Origin: RECM01 sp047921215
Lineage (GTDB): Bacteria > Bacteroidota > Rhodothermia > Balneolales > Cyclonatronaceae
DNA: 64,000 nt
Direction: 5' to 3'
NCBI GenBank assembly: GCA_047921215.1
Contig: JBLRWO010000013.1
Coordinates: forward strand, 1-64,000
Every line of letters begins with the position of its first letter. Position 1 is the first letter of the stretch. The notes below the pieces were generated by a model. The model did not search any database. It saw only the letters and a program-made list of their open reading frames with translations, and had not been told where the DNA came from. Made by a program: the position numbers and the translations under genes. Shown piece after piece: positions 17,566 to 26,113 of this stretch.

Positions 17566-18861
17566 ATGAACAACCCATTTAAATCAGGAAATATTATGAA
17601 CAGAATTATGAAAAAGATCAGAATTCAGATGTTCGTCGCGGCACTGGCAGGATTTGCCCTGCTTACATCCTGCGGCGATCTGTTAGAAGTAAGTGATCCC
17701 GGAGCCATTGAAGTAGACCAGTTGAATGACCCGAAACTGGAACAGTTGATTTTGAATGGCGTATTGAGTGAATTTCAGTACGCGTTCAACTACATGGCGC
17801 TTACAGCAAGCATCCTCAGCGATGAGGTGTATACAGATCACACCAATATCGATCACCGTGAGTGGGCCCTGTTTGACGTTAGGCCTAACAACGTGCTTAA
17901 CAGCAATACGTATACATTCCTGCAGAAAGCACGTGTATCGGCGGAAGATGCTGCAGATCGCATCTCCGGTTTCGATGGAAACCCGTTGAATGTGGCTGAA
18001 TCGTATGCATATGCCGGATATGCCAATCTGATGCTTGGATTGCACTTCTGTGAATCACCTATTAACGGTGGTCCTGCAATCACATGGCAACAGCTGATCG
18101 AGCGTGCCATTGATAACTTCGGGCAGGCCATATCAAGTGCTGCTTCCGGGCAAGCCGGTGATGCTGCGAGGGCAAGCCGCATCACAAATATGGCGCGTGT
18201 CGGCATGGCAAGGGCACATCTGCAGCTGGGTAACATGAGTGAAGCTGCCAGTTTCGCCTCCCAGGTACCTGCTGATTTTGAAGCCTGGGTGTATCGTTCG
18301 TCCAATTCCTCGCGTGAAACCAATATCAACGCCGCGCAATGGATCAGTTCCGATCCCTGGCTTGGAATCGATCCGAAGTTCAGGGACCTCGACGATCCAA
18401 GGGTCCGTCATCCGGAATCCCCTGCATTCGGGTTGAATGCCAATCCTGTATTTCTTCCGTACCGACCGCGCTCCTACCAGGGCTGGACACCCGAAACTCC
18501 ACAGGAGATTGAGTTGAATACCGGTTATCTGTTTTCATCGGGACTTGAAGCCCGCTACATTGCCGCAGAAGCTAACGGACCAACCGGTGCCACGCTTGGC
18601 CTGGTTAACGAGCGCCGTGCCGTGGGTGGGCAGCCTGCTGTTAACCTTACCGGCGATGCTCTCATGGCAGAGTTGCGGGAACAGAAAGCACGTGATTTCT
18701 TCCTAACGGTGCAGCGACTCGGCGATATGCGACGATATCTGAACCTGTATGGGGTCGATGAATTCCCGAGTGGTGCGTACCCCACCGGTACCGGAGTATA
18801 CGGAAATGCCCGCTGCATGATTATTCCGCTGAGTGAAATCAACGGAAATCCGAATCTTTGA
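17566..18861 (+). CDS. SusD/RagB-family surface lipoprotein
   Basis: This is the partner lid and glycan-binding protein of the SusC channel. The 431-residue product has a lipobox LTSC with Cys36, followed by the early SusD signature (DLLEVSDPGAIEVDQL) and helical TPR-like repeats. It ends in a typical SusD C-terminal region (NERRAVGG, REQKARDFFLTVQRLGDMRRY, IIPLSEINGNPNL). A start at ATG 17596, preceded by AGGAAA, would give a shorter, more standard signal peptide and is plausible. The gene lies 8 bases after susC. The next GTG start is 17 bases after its stop. Confidence 0.92.
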   Translation: MNNPFKSGNIMNRIMKKIRIQMFVAALAGFALLTSCGDLLEVSDPGAIEVDQLNDPKLEQLILNGVLSEFQYAFNYMALTASILSDEVYTDHTNIDHREWALFDVRPNNVLNSNTYTFLQKARVSAEDAADRISGFDGNPLNVAESYAYAGYANLMLGLHFCESPINGGPAITWQQLIERAIDNFGQAISSAASGQAGDAARASRITNMARVGMARAHLQLGNMSEAASFASQVPADFEAWVYRSSNSSRETNINAAQWISSDPWLGIDPKFRDLDDPRVRHPESPAFGLNANPVFLPYRPRSYQGWTPETPQEIELNTGYLFSSGLEARYIAAEANGPTGATLGLVNERRAVGGQPAVNLTGDALMAELREQKARDFFLTVQRLGDMRRYLNLYGVDEFPSGAYPTGTGVYGNARCMIIPLSEINGNPNL

Positions 18862-18877
18862 TCCGGATATCAAACCA

Positions 18878-20179
18878 GTGAAATATGTAATCATTTTCAG
18901 TCTGGCATGGCTTTTTACAGCCTGCCAGGCTGATCAAATAAAAGAAATAAAGTCAGAAGCCTTTAAGACCGGTGCAGACGTACTTGTTGAACAAAATTTC
19001 GGTTTTCTGAACGGCAAAAATGTTGGCTTCATAACCAATCACACGGCAACAGTGGGCGGCCGCCACCTTGCTGATGTGATGCATGAAGCTGAAGAAGTGA
19101 ATGTGGTAGCACTGTTCGGACCCGAACACGGCATTCGCGGTGATGCCCCGGCCGGAGCACGAATCACCTTTGAAACAGACCAGGCTACCGGTCTCCCAGT
19201 ATATTCTCTGTACGGTGACATACACAAACCAACACCGGAGATGCTTGAGGGCGTTGAAGTTCTTGTTTTTGATATTCAGGATGTAGGTGCGCGTTTTTAC
19301 ACGTATCTCACCACCATGGTCATGGCCATGGAAGCGGCAGCGGGGAAAGGCATTCCTTTTGTGGTGCTCGACCGGCCGAATCCGCTCGGAGGTGAGTTGA
19401 CCGACGGTTTTGTGCGCGAGAAGGAGTTTGAATCTTTTGTCGGTTACCTGCCCATACCGGTTGTATACGGTCTCACTGTTGGAGAACTCGCCCGGATGGT
19501 GAAAGAAGAAGGTATGGCACACGGTTTATCCGGTCTCAATCTCCATATTATTGAAATGCAGAACTGGACCCGCGGCATGACCTGGCCCGATCTGGGACGG
19601 GACTGGACCCCACCCAGCCCCAATATTCCGGATTTTGAAACAGCACTGATTTATCCGGGTGCCTGTTTCTTTGAGGGAGTAAGTGCGAGTGAAGGCCGCG
19701 GCACCTATGCTCCGTTTATCCAGCTCGGTGCACCATGGGCCGACGGTGAAGCATTAGCTGCTGACCTCAATGCCCGTAACCTTCCCGGATTGCAGTTTCA
19801 GAGCGTCAGTTTTATTCCTGAAAGCATACCCGGAATGGCCATGAACCCGTCCCATCTGGGTAGTAATGTGAATGGGGTTCGCTATGTGATAACCGATGCT
19901 TCCGTTGTCAGACCTGTTGAGGCGGGGATTCATGTTCTTCATGCTTTTTACAGCCTTGCTCCCGAGAGCGAGAGAAAAACATTCTTTAATCCGCCCCAGG
20001 CCGGAAGAGAATCGAGAATTGGCGGACCCAGGAAATCTGCCATAGTGCGTTTGGCCGGAACTGATCAGCTTTACAAAATGCTGGAAAACGGATCAGACGC
20101 TGAAGAAATCATTCAATACTGGATGGATGACCTTGATGCATACGATCAGCTGCGTCGAAAGTACTTTTTATACCCGTAA
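18878..20179 (+). CDS. namZ: Exo-beta-N-acetylmuramidase NamZ family (DUF1343, GH171) lipoprotein, copy 1
   Basis: NamZ enzymes remove MurNAc from the non-reducing end of peptidoglycan fragments. A GTG at 18878 gives a compact lipoprotein signal ending in FTAC (Cys16). An ATG at 18833 overlaps susD and adds 15 residues before the signal. The family core is intact: FITNHTATV, ALFGPEHGIRG with the Glu proposed as catalytic, PVYSLYG, VFDIQDVGARFYTY, LDRPNPLGG, PPSPNIPDFETALIYPG and ASEGRGT. The C-terminal auxiliary domain is present and contains a short charged insert (GRESRIGGPRKSA) that copy 2 lacks. It is third in the susC-susD-namZ-namZ operon and probably sits in the periplasm or on the surface. 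Confidence 0.9.
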   Translation: MKYVIIFSLAWLFTACQADQIKEIKSEAFKTGADVLVEQNFGFLNGKNVGFITNHTATVGGRHLADVMHEAEEVNVVALFGPEHGIRGDAPAGARITFETDQATGLPVYSLYGDIHKPTPEMLEGVEVLVFDIQDVGARFYTYLTTMVMAMEAAAGKGIPFVVLDRPNPLGGELTDGFVREKEFESFVGYLPIPVVYGLTVGELARMVKEEGMAHGLSGLNLHIIEMQNWTRGMTWPDLGRDWTPPSPNIPDFETALIYPGACFFEGVSASEGRGTYAPFIQLGAPWADGEALAADLNARNLPGLQFQSVSFIPESIPGMAMNPSHLGSNVNGVRYVITDASVVRPVEAGIHVLHAFYSLAPESERKTFFNPPQAGRESRIGGPRKSAIVRLAGTDQLYKMLENGSDAEEIIQYWMDDLDAYDQLRRKYFLYP

Positions 20180-20238
20180 AGGTGAATCTGCCTTAAGAAG
20201 GCTAAGCCTGTTTAATAACCACCAAAAACTGACTAATC

Positions 20239-21498
20239 ATGAAATACCTCATACGCCTGACAGGACTGGTCCTGTTTATAATAGCATGTGAACCCAAAAC
20301 GGAACCGGTACCTGAGCCAATGGTGCTCAAGACCGGGGCCGAAGTTCTGATAGAGAATAATTTTGGATTCCTGGCCGGTAAAAACATTGGAATCATTACA
20401 AATCACACAGCAACGGTAGGAGACAGGCACATCGCCGATATCCTTCATGAAGCTGAAGAGGTGAACGTGATCGCGCTATTTGGTCCTGAACACGGAATCC
20501 GCGGGGATGCACCCGCAGGCGACAAAATCGATTTTCAAACGGATGAGAAAACCGGATTACCGGTTTATTCATTATACGGAGAAACCCTGAAGCCGACACC
20601 CGAAATGCTCGAAGGAATCGATGTACTTGTATTTGATATACAGGATATCGGACCTCGTTTCTATACCTATATTTCCACAATGGGTAAAGGTATGGAAGCA
20701 GCCGCAGAACAGGATATTTCATTTATGGTACTCGACCGGCCCAATCCGCTTGGTGGTGATCTGATAGAGGGACATGTTCGTGAAACAGGATTTGAATCTT
20801 TTGTTGGTTATTTCCCCATACCTGTAACGCATGGCATTACCGTCGGTGAACTGGCCATGATGGCAAAAGGTGAGGGATGGCTGGAAGGCACAGAGAACCT
20901 GGACCTGCATGTCGCTGAGATGAAAAACTGGGACCGCAGTTCACTGTGGCCGGAAATATTCGATGAGTGGAATCCACCAAGCCCGAATATCCCGGATTTT
21001 GAAACAGCATTGATCTACCCTGGTGCCTGCTATTTCGAGGGATTGAGTGCCAGTGAAGGACGTGGAACGTATGAACCGTTCTTACTTCTCGGTGCCCCCT
21101 GGGCAGATGGTGAAGCCCTGGCCGAAGATCTGAATACCCGAAATCTGCCGGGTCTGCGGTTTGAAGCAGCAACATTTACCCCTGAAATTATCCCCCATAT
21201 GGCAACAAGACCGAAGCATCTTGGTGTTGAACTGCAGGGCATTCGTCACGTAGTAACCGATATGCATACGGTAAGACCTGTTGCAGCTGGCATGCACATT
21301 ATTCATGCATTCTACACCCAGGCTCCTGAAAGTGAGAAGGCCACATTCTTTAATCTGCCCCGCATCGGAAGGCTGGCAGGTACAGACCGTGTATCCGGGA
21401 TGTTCCTTGAGGGTGCTTCAGCTGACGAGGTCATTGCATCCTGGGAAGATGAACTGGCTGCCTATGATGTTGTACGCCGCAACTATTTTCTGTATTAA
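20239..21498 (+). CDS. namZ: Exo-beta-N-acetylmuramidase NamZ family (DUF1343, GH171) lipoprotein, copy 2
   Basis: The 419-residue paralogue of the preceding gene is strongly similar along its whole length. The lipobox is IIAC with Cys17, and the mature protein begins with a short acidic/proline linker. Intact motifs are IITNHTATVGDRH, FGPEHGIRGDAPAG (Glu84 is the proposed catalytic residue), FDIQDIGPRFYTY, LDRPNPLGGD, PPSPNIPDFETALIYPGAC and SASEGRGTY. It lies 59 bases after copy 1, a recent-looking tandem duplication. A strong terminator at 21597-21635 closes the operon. Differences concentrate in the C-terminal domain, which in this family may tune substrate choice. Confidence 0.9.
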   Translation: MKYLIRLTGLVLFIIACEPKTEPVPEPMVLKTGAEVLIENNFGFLAGKNIGIITNHTATVGDRHIADILHEAEEVNVIALFGPEHGIRGDAPAGDKIDFQTDEKTGLPVYSLYGETLKPTPEMLEGIDVLVFDIQDIGPRFYTYISTMGKGMEAAAEQDISFMVLDRPNPLGGDLIEGHVRETGFESFVGYFPIPVTHGITVGELAMMAKGEGWLEGTENLDLHVAEMKNWDRSSLWPEIFDEWNPPSPNIPDFETALIYPGACYFEGLSASEGRGTYEPFLLLGAPWADGEALAEDLNTRNLPGLRFEAATFTPEIIPHMATRPKHLGVELQGIRHVVTDMHTVRPVAAGMHIIHAFYTQAPESEKATFFNLPRIGRLAGTDRVSGMFLEGASADEVIASWEDELAAYDVVRRNYFLY

Positions 21499-21541
21499 TA
21501 CGTGAGATTTGCTGAATTGCCATTGTCCTGGATGATATGGT

Positions 21542-21556
21542 TGACTCTAAAAGTCA
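21542..21556 (+). other. Small leader hairpin upstream of the terminator
   Basis: TGACT and AGTCA pair around CTAAA, 40 bases before the terminator stem at 21597. Alone it is weak. It matters only if the 149-base leader of the next gene is an attenuator. Confidence 0.3.
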
Positions 21557-21596
21557 GTTGAATTTCTGAAAGGGTATATTTCAACCTGACGTATTG

Positions 21597-21635
21597 GCGG
21601 GTGCAGATCTGTGATGAACTGTACCCGCTTTTTTT
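21597..21635 (+). terminator. Strong intrinsic terminator directly before the NamZ-NAGPA gene
   Basis: GCGGGTGCAG pairs with CTGTACCCGC (10 bp, one G-T pair) around a 12-base loop and is followed by seven T (629-635). It ends the susC-susD-namZ-namZ transcript. Only 12 bases separate it from the next ATG, so the downstream gene must start from a very short leader or be reached by controlled read-through. Confidence 0.8.
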
Positions 21636-21647
21636 AAATACCAGATT

Positions 21648-23357
21648 ATGAAGCAACCACATTGGATGAGAACAGTCACACTATGCCTGATTATTTTTTC
21701 AGGAATAACACTCAGTAGTTGCGATAAAAAGGCAGATCAACCCGAAGTACCGGTCGTAACCATTGGTGCAAAGATTCTGGCTGACAGCGGTTTTGCCGGA
21801 CTGCATGGCAAAAGAGTCGGGCTCATTACGAATCACACCTCCATGATCGGTGAACACCACCTCGCCGACCTGATGCATGCCAATACGGATATCCTTCTTG
21901 TTGCTCTTTTTGCACCTGAACACGGTATACGCGGCACTGCTGACGCGGGAGCGGTGATTGAATCGGAAACAGACCAGATAACAGGTTTACCGGTATACAG
22001 CCTGCACGGCGATACCTATAAGCCGACACCGGAAATGCTTGAAAATATCGATATCCTTGTATTTGATATGCAGGATGTGGGCACCCGCTTCTATACCTAT
22101 ATCAGCACCATGGGTTTCGCCATGCAGGCCGCTGCTCAAGCCGGTATAGAATTCCTGGTTCTGGATCGACCCAACCCTATTGGTGGCATTCAAATCGAGG
22201 GATTCACCCTTGAAGCTAAACATCGTTCATTTATAGGCATGTATGAAATTCCTGCAACTCATGGAATGACCATCGGTGAAATTGCCCTGATGATAAAGGG
22301 GATACCTTTGCTGGAAGGGCTTGATAGCCTTAAACTGAATATCATTCGTATGGAAGGTTGGAAACGGCAGATGTTGTGGCCGGATACAGGGCTGAAATGG
22401 ATTCCGCCGAGCCCAAACATACCAGACTTTGAAACGGCAGTCATCTATCCTGGTGCCTGTTTTTTTGGCAGTACAGCTTCGAATGAAGGACGTATTACTC
22501 CGGATACAGCCGCACAGGCCGCTTCTGGCAGTATTGAATGGAAATCAAAAATACTGGCACCCGGAATTGTCTGGCAATATGCAGAACCGGATTCGCTTTA
22601 CGGAGCACCGCAGTTTTTAACCATGCTGGTTATGCATGCTGATACGGCCGCCAGATTGGTTCGTTTTGTAACTGCCGGAGACGTTATGCCGGATAGTATG
22701 TTTTTAAGGCCCTCGGATTTTGCCGGATTAATACCATCAACAGCTGTGGTTAACGGCGGTTTTTTCTCAGACCACCCGGAATATGTGAACTCCGGAATTT
22801 TCAAATGGAAGGGCAGGGTCTATCCGTTTATGAAACAGGAACCGGAAGAACTTCATTTTGTAGGGAGTTCTGCAGTCGGTATCAGTGAACAGGGAGAATG
22901 GTTGTTCGCAAACCGGGGAGAACCGGTGTGGCCACAGGACTGGCCGGAAGCTGAAAGCGCGATTGCCGGTGCGCATCGTCTGCTGGATTCAGGAGAAATA
23001 CCAGAGCCTGTAAATAGTGAAAACTGGAGTTCGGAACGTGAAGGCAGGCATGCCGGGCTAAGGCATCCGAGAACGGCCCTGTGCCAAACCATGGATAACA
23101 GGATTATTCTGATGGTTGCAGACGGCCGGCATGAACAGGCCCGGGGCCTGACACTTAAAGAGTTGGCGGAATTATTATTGCAGCTCGGTTGCCGGGATGC
23201 GATTAACCTGGATGGAGGAGGTTCCAGCACCATGCATATCGAGGGGGAGGGTGTAGTTAATCACCCCAGTGATAACCGGACCTTCGATCACGCCGGGGAG
23301 AGAGCGGTACGGACAGTTATTCTGATCCTGAAATCTGAACCGGTCAGCCGGAACTGA
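21648..23357 (+). CDS. Lipoprotein fusion: NamZ (GH171) catalytic domain joined to NAGPA phosphodiester glycosidase domain
   Basis: The 569-residue lipoprotein (lipobox LSSC, Cys25) has two parts. Residues about 37-282 are the N-terminal domain of the NamZ/DUF1343 family with GLITNHTSMIG, LFAPEHGIRG (Glu91), FDMQDVGTRFYTY, LDRPNPIGG, PPSPNIPDFETAVIYPG and NEGR. Exactly where its neighbours continue into the NamZ C-terminal domain, it switches to a phosphodiester glycosidase (NAGPA, PF09992-type) domain, about 295-562. That domain shows VVNGGFFS, RHPRTALC, VADGRHEQARGLTLKELAE and INLDGGGSSTM. NAGPA relatives remove sugars held by phosphodiester links. The pair suggests one protein that trims MurNAc and a phospho-linked sugar from wall material. 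No frame break is visible at the junction, so it looks functional. Confidence 0.88.
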   Translation: MKQPHWMRTVTLCLIIFSGITLSSCDKKADQPEVPVVTIGAKILADSGFAGLHGKRVGLITNHTSMIGEHHLADLMHANTDILLVALFAPEHGIRGTADAGAVIESETDQITGLPVYSLHGDTYKPTPEMLENIDILVFDMQDVGTRFYTYISTMGFAMQAAAQAGIEFLVLDRPNPIGGIQIEGFTLEAKHRSFIGMYEIPATHGMTIGEIALMIKGIPLLEGLDSLKLNIIRMEGWKRQMLWPDTGLKWIPPSPNIPDFETAVIYPGACFFGSTASNEGRITPDTAAQAASGSIEWKSKILAPGIVWQYAEPDSLYGAPQFLTMLVMHADTAARLVRFVTAGDVMPDSMFLRPSDFAGLIPSTAVVNGGFFSDHPEYVNSGIFKWKGRVYPFMKQEPEELHFVGSSAVGISEQGEWLFANRGEPVWPQDWPEAESAIAGAHRLLDSGEIPEPVNSENWSSEREGRHAGLRHPRTALCQTMDNRIILMVADGRHEQARGLTLKELAELLLQLGCRDAINLDGGGSSTMHIEGEGVVNHPSDNRTFDHAGERAVRTVILILKSEPVSRN

Positions 23358-23379
23358 TTCTTTTAAACTTTACATACAC

Positions 23380-24267
23380 ATGCAAAAGAGGTTCTTACAT
23401 AATATTATGACGCGCAATTATTTAAGCATCCGAATAGTTCAGTTTGCAATACCCGCTTTGTTGATGTTCATCCTCTTTTCAACGTTACCTGGATGTTCAG
23501 ACAAAGCTACAAATCCAGTTTCCATTCGGGTAATGTGTTACAATATCGCGGCTGGATATGGAGATATTGATGCTATTGCACAGGTCATCAGCGATCAAAA
23601 ACCTGATATCGTAGCATTGCAGGAGGTGGATGTGAACTGGGGGGAACGCAGTGCCTGGGAAGATCAGGCCCGCTACCTGGCATACAAACTGAATATGCAC
23701 TACTTTTTTGGGGAGATTTACTCTTATGATACATCCGAAACCGACACGCCGCCCCGCCGCTATGGTCTGGCATGGTTAAGCAGAGAGCCCTTTGTTTATA
23801 CCGTTAATCACAGAATTTCAAGGCTTTCAACACAGGATACAGAACCCGTACTTCGGTTGCTGCCGGGTTTTCCGGAGGTGGCAGTTGAATTTAACGGACA
23901 GAGAATCCATTTCTTTAATACCCATCTTGATTATCGACCCGATCCGCATGCAAGAAAAACTCAGATCAGCGAAATGATGGCCATCATGCAGCCCGCTAAT
24001 ACACCGGTAATACTGATGGGGGACCTGAATGCGCGGCCCGGTGCACCCGAACTTGTTCCGCTGTTTGAATCACTTGAAGACGCGTGGCCGGTTCAAGAGG
24101 ATGCAGGATTTACGTTCCCTGCCGATGCACCTGACCGGCGTATTGATTATATACTGCACTCAGACCATTTTACAGTGAAAGGGATCTATGTTGCAGATAC
24201 ACAGGCCTCAGACCACAGGCCGGTTATAGCCGATCTGGTCTTAAGGAAGGATCAGAATGAAAAGTAA
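23380..24267 (+). CDS. Endonuclease/exonuclease/phosphatase-family lipoprotein
   Basis: The 295-residue protein has a long hydrophobic signal ending in LPGC, the likely lipidated Cys. It is followed by a complete EEP fold: MCYNIAAGYG, ALQEVDVNWG, FFNTHLDYR, LMGDLNARPG, RRIDYIL and ASDHRPVI. It is expected to be a metal-dependent phosphodiesterase in the periplasm or outer membrane. It lies 22 bases after the NamZ-NAGPA gene and is probably co-transcribed, so a role in removing phosphate or phosphodiester groups from wall-derived material is an attractive inference. Compared with the EEP protein at 1833-2888 it is shorter and only distantly similar. Confidence 0.87.
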   Translation: MQKRFLHNIMTRNYLSIRIVQFAIPALLMFILFSTLPGCSDKATNPVSIRVMCYNIAAGYGDIDAIAQVISDQKPDIVALQEVDVNWGERSAWEDQARYLAYKLNMHYFFGEIYSYDTSETDTPPRRYGLAWLSREPFVYTVNHRISRLSTQDTEPVLRLLPGFPEVAVEFNGQRIHFFNTHLDYRPDPHARKTQISEMMAIMQPANTPVILMGDLNARPGAPELVPLFESLEDAWPVQEDAGFTFPADAPDRRIDYILHSDHFTVKGIYVADTQASDHRPVIADLVLRKDQNEK

Positions 24268-24407
24268 ATGAAGCAGGATATGACCAACGGAATGGTTATG
24301 ATTACTGTAATTGTTTCGGCATGAATTACCATGTTTTGTCAGGATTCGAGGTTTAAAATTCTGCAACCCATGAACCCGTAAACCATCCCTTTACGATGTA
24401 CGTACCG

Positions 24408-25694
24408 CTAATATAGCATGTATTGCGTGCTCATCTCTCTGAATGCGGCGAGTTCCTGTTCCCATGAGGCATAAATTTCAGTCGGATGAGAACCAGCCTG
24501 TATCATGTTCATCAGTCTTCGTGTTCCTGTAAGACGATCCCATGTAGATTCATTCCATTCCATTTTTTCGGCATGCAGCTGATGAATAGCCCAGACCATG
24601 GCAATACCAGCCTTGTAAGGCTCAAAAAGGTTGCGGTCGGTCACATTAACATAAATACCGTTGCACTGTTCTCCAGCCAGATAAGGATCCCGGCTGTGGA
24701 ACGGCATTCGTTCAGGTACGAATTCAATGGTTTCGAATTCGACTCCGGGCAATTCAAGATCATTCATCAACCCGGCTGCGGCATGATGGTCTATCCACGG
24801 AGCCCCGATGTATTCAAATGGTTTTTCAGTTCCGCGCCCTTCGGAAATATTCAAACCTTCGAACAGGCAGGTGCCTGCATAGGCGAGAATTGAATCGAAC
24901 GTCGGGAGATTCGGAGAGGGCTTGCTCCATTCAATCCCGGTCTCATCGTACCACATATTCCGGTTCCACCCCTGCATCTCAACAACATGTAACGCCGCCT
25001 GATGTCCGCCGCGGAGCATTCTTTCACCATTGTAAAGAAGAGCCAGTTCGGCCATCGTCATGCCGTGAATAACCGGAACCTTACCAAATGCACCAAATCC
25101 ATATAAAAACGCATCATCTGTGATAAACCCATCCATGTGTTTCCCGGTTATCGGATTCGGACGGTCAAGGACAACAACTTCTACGTCATTTTCGGCAGCA
25201 GCCTCCATTACAAAACCGAGAATATTGATATGTTCATAAAATCGAGCTCCAACTTCCTGTATGTCGAATACAATAACGTCAACCCCATCGAGCATCTGGC
25301 TGGTAGGTTTGTGGATACTGCCATAAAGGGAATGTTTTGGTAATCCGGTTACCGGATCTACGTCATTTTCGGCGTCACGGGGTAGCGAATAGTCGTTGCT
25401 TCGAATATTGAATTCCATCCCGAACAGTACGATCAGGTCAGCACCGGGATATTCAAAAAGAACATCTGCAAGGTGAGTACCATCGCTTAATCGCCCGCTG
25501 TGATTGGCAACCAGGGCTAACTTCTTGCCATCAATAAGATGAGAAAATTCGGGTATCAACCGGTCTGCTCCTACAGTAACCCTGTTGACATCTGCATCGG
25601 GATTGCGTTCAGGATTGCATGCAACTGACGCAAAACAAATGAGACCAACAGCAAGAAGCAGCAATGAATGGTTTACAGTTCCGGAAATGGACAT
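24408..25694 (-). CDS. Divergent NamZ-family (DUF1343) lipoprotein with altered active-site motif
   Basis: This fourth DUF1343 protein of the locus lies on the opposite strand (428 residues, lipobox SVAC, Cys26). The fold motifs remain: LVANHSGRL, FDIQEVGARFY, LDRPNPITG, PSPNLPTFDSI, AGTCLFEGLNISEGRGTEKP and a C-terminal domain ending like its relatives. The key loop has changed: FGPEHGIRG of the paralogues reads FGMEFNIRS here, so the Glu (94) is kept but the neighbouring His and both Gly are lost, and RFYTY is RFYEH. It may act on a different sugar or only bind. It converges on the EEP gene. Confidence 0.82.
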   Translation of the reverse strand: MSISGTVNHSLLLLAVGLICFASVACNPERNPDADVNRVTVGADRLIPEFSHLIDGKKLALVANHSGRLSDGTHLADVLFEYPGADLIVLFGMEFNIRSNDYSLPRDAENDVDPVTGLPKHSLYGSIHKPTSQMLDGVDVIVFDIQEVGARFYEHINILGFVMEAAAENDVEVVVLDRPNPITGKHMDGFITDDAFLYGFGAFGKVPVIHGMTMAELALLYNGERMLRGGHQAALHVVEMQGWNRNMWYDETGIEWSKPSPNLPTFDSILAYAGTCLFEGLNISEGRGTEKPFEYIGAPWIDHHAAAGLMNDLELPGVEFETIEFVPERMPFHSRDPYLAGEQCNGIYVNVTDRNLFEPYKAGIAMVWAIHQLHAEKMEWNESTWDRLTGTRRLMNMIQAGSHPTEIYASWEQELAAFREMSTQYMLY

Positions 25695-25762
25695 TATCGT
25701 TTTTTTATTGGTGGTTTGTTATCGGAAAGTCATTCAGGTTCGATGTATTGAGTTTACAGGTA

Positions 25763-25784
25763 CAAAACAGATCGGTTGCACGTA
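25763..25784 (+). repeat. Imperfect 22-base direct repeat, copy 1
   Basis: The shared core is CAAAACAGA-NN-GGTTGCA-N-GTA. Copy 2 lies at 25827-25848, 64 bases further on, with three differences. The spacing is roughly six helical turns, compatible with a pair of regulator sites upstream of the divergent DUF1343 gene. Confidence 0.5.
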
Positions 25785-25826
25785 ACAGCAGAGTTTTAAT
25801 GTAAGATGAACTACATGTCATTTACG

Positions 25827-25848
25827 CAAAACAGAATGGTTGCAAGTA
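25827..25848 (+). repeat. Imperfect 22-base direct repeat, copy 2
   Basis: This is the second copy of CAAAACAGA-NN-GGTTGCA-N-GTA. See the copy at 25763. Confidence 0.5.
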
Positions 25849-26113
25849 GAATAATATAAAGAGCTTTATCGGCAGGCTCTTTGGTTTGTTGGCATGAGTG
25901 TTATTTTAAGATTAAACGATATATAGAATCAGCGCACCGAAGAACTGCTGCCGGGTTGTTATAATAAAAAAGGGCAGAAGATGATTGAAATTAAATCCTG
26001 TAAATAAATCACGTTATTTGAAATAGCCGCCGAGTTGGATTATCGGGATAATATGGTAATTATTTCGTATTTTTCCCGGCTGTAGCGAATCAGATTTTAC
26101 CCTAAATATCCAG

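Larger units (their letters stand above)
25695..26113. other. Intergenic region between divergent DUF1343 gene and lepA
   Basis: The 419-base spacer between divergent genes contains an imperfect 22-base direct repeat (25763 and 25827) and a weak hairpin AAAGAGC/GCTCTTT at 25858-25882. No coding frame or RNA gene is evident. It should hold promoters for both flanking genes. Confidence 0.5.
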
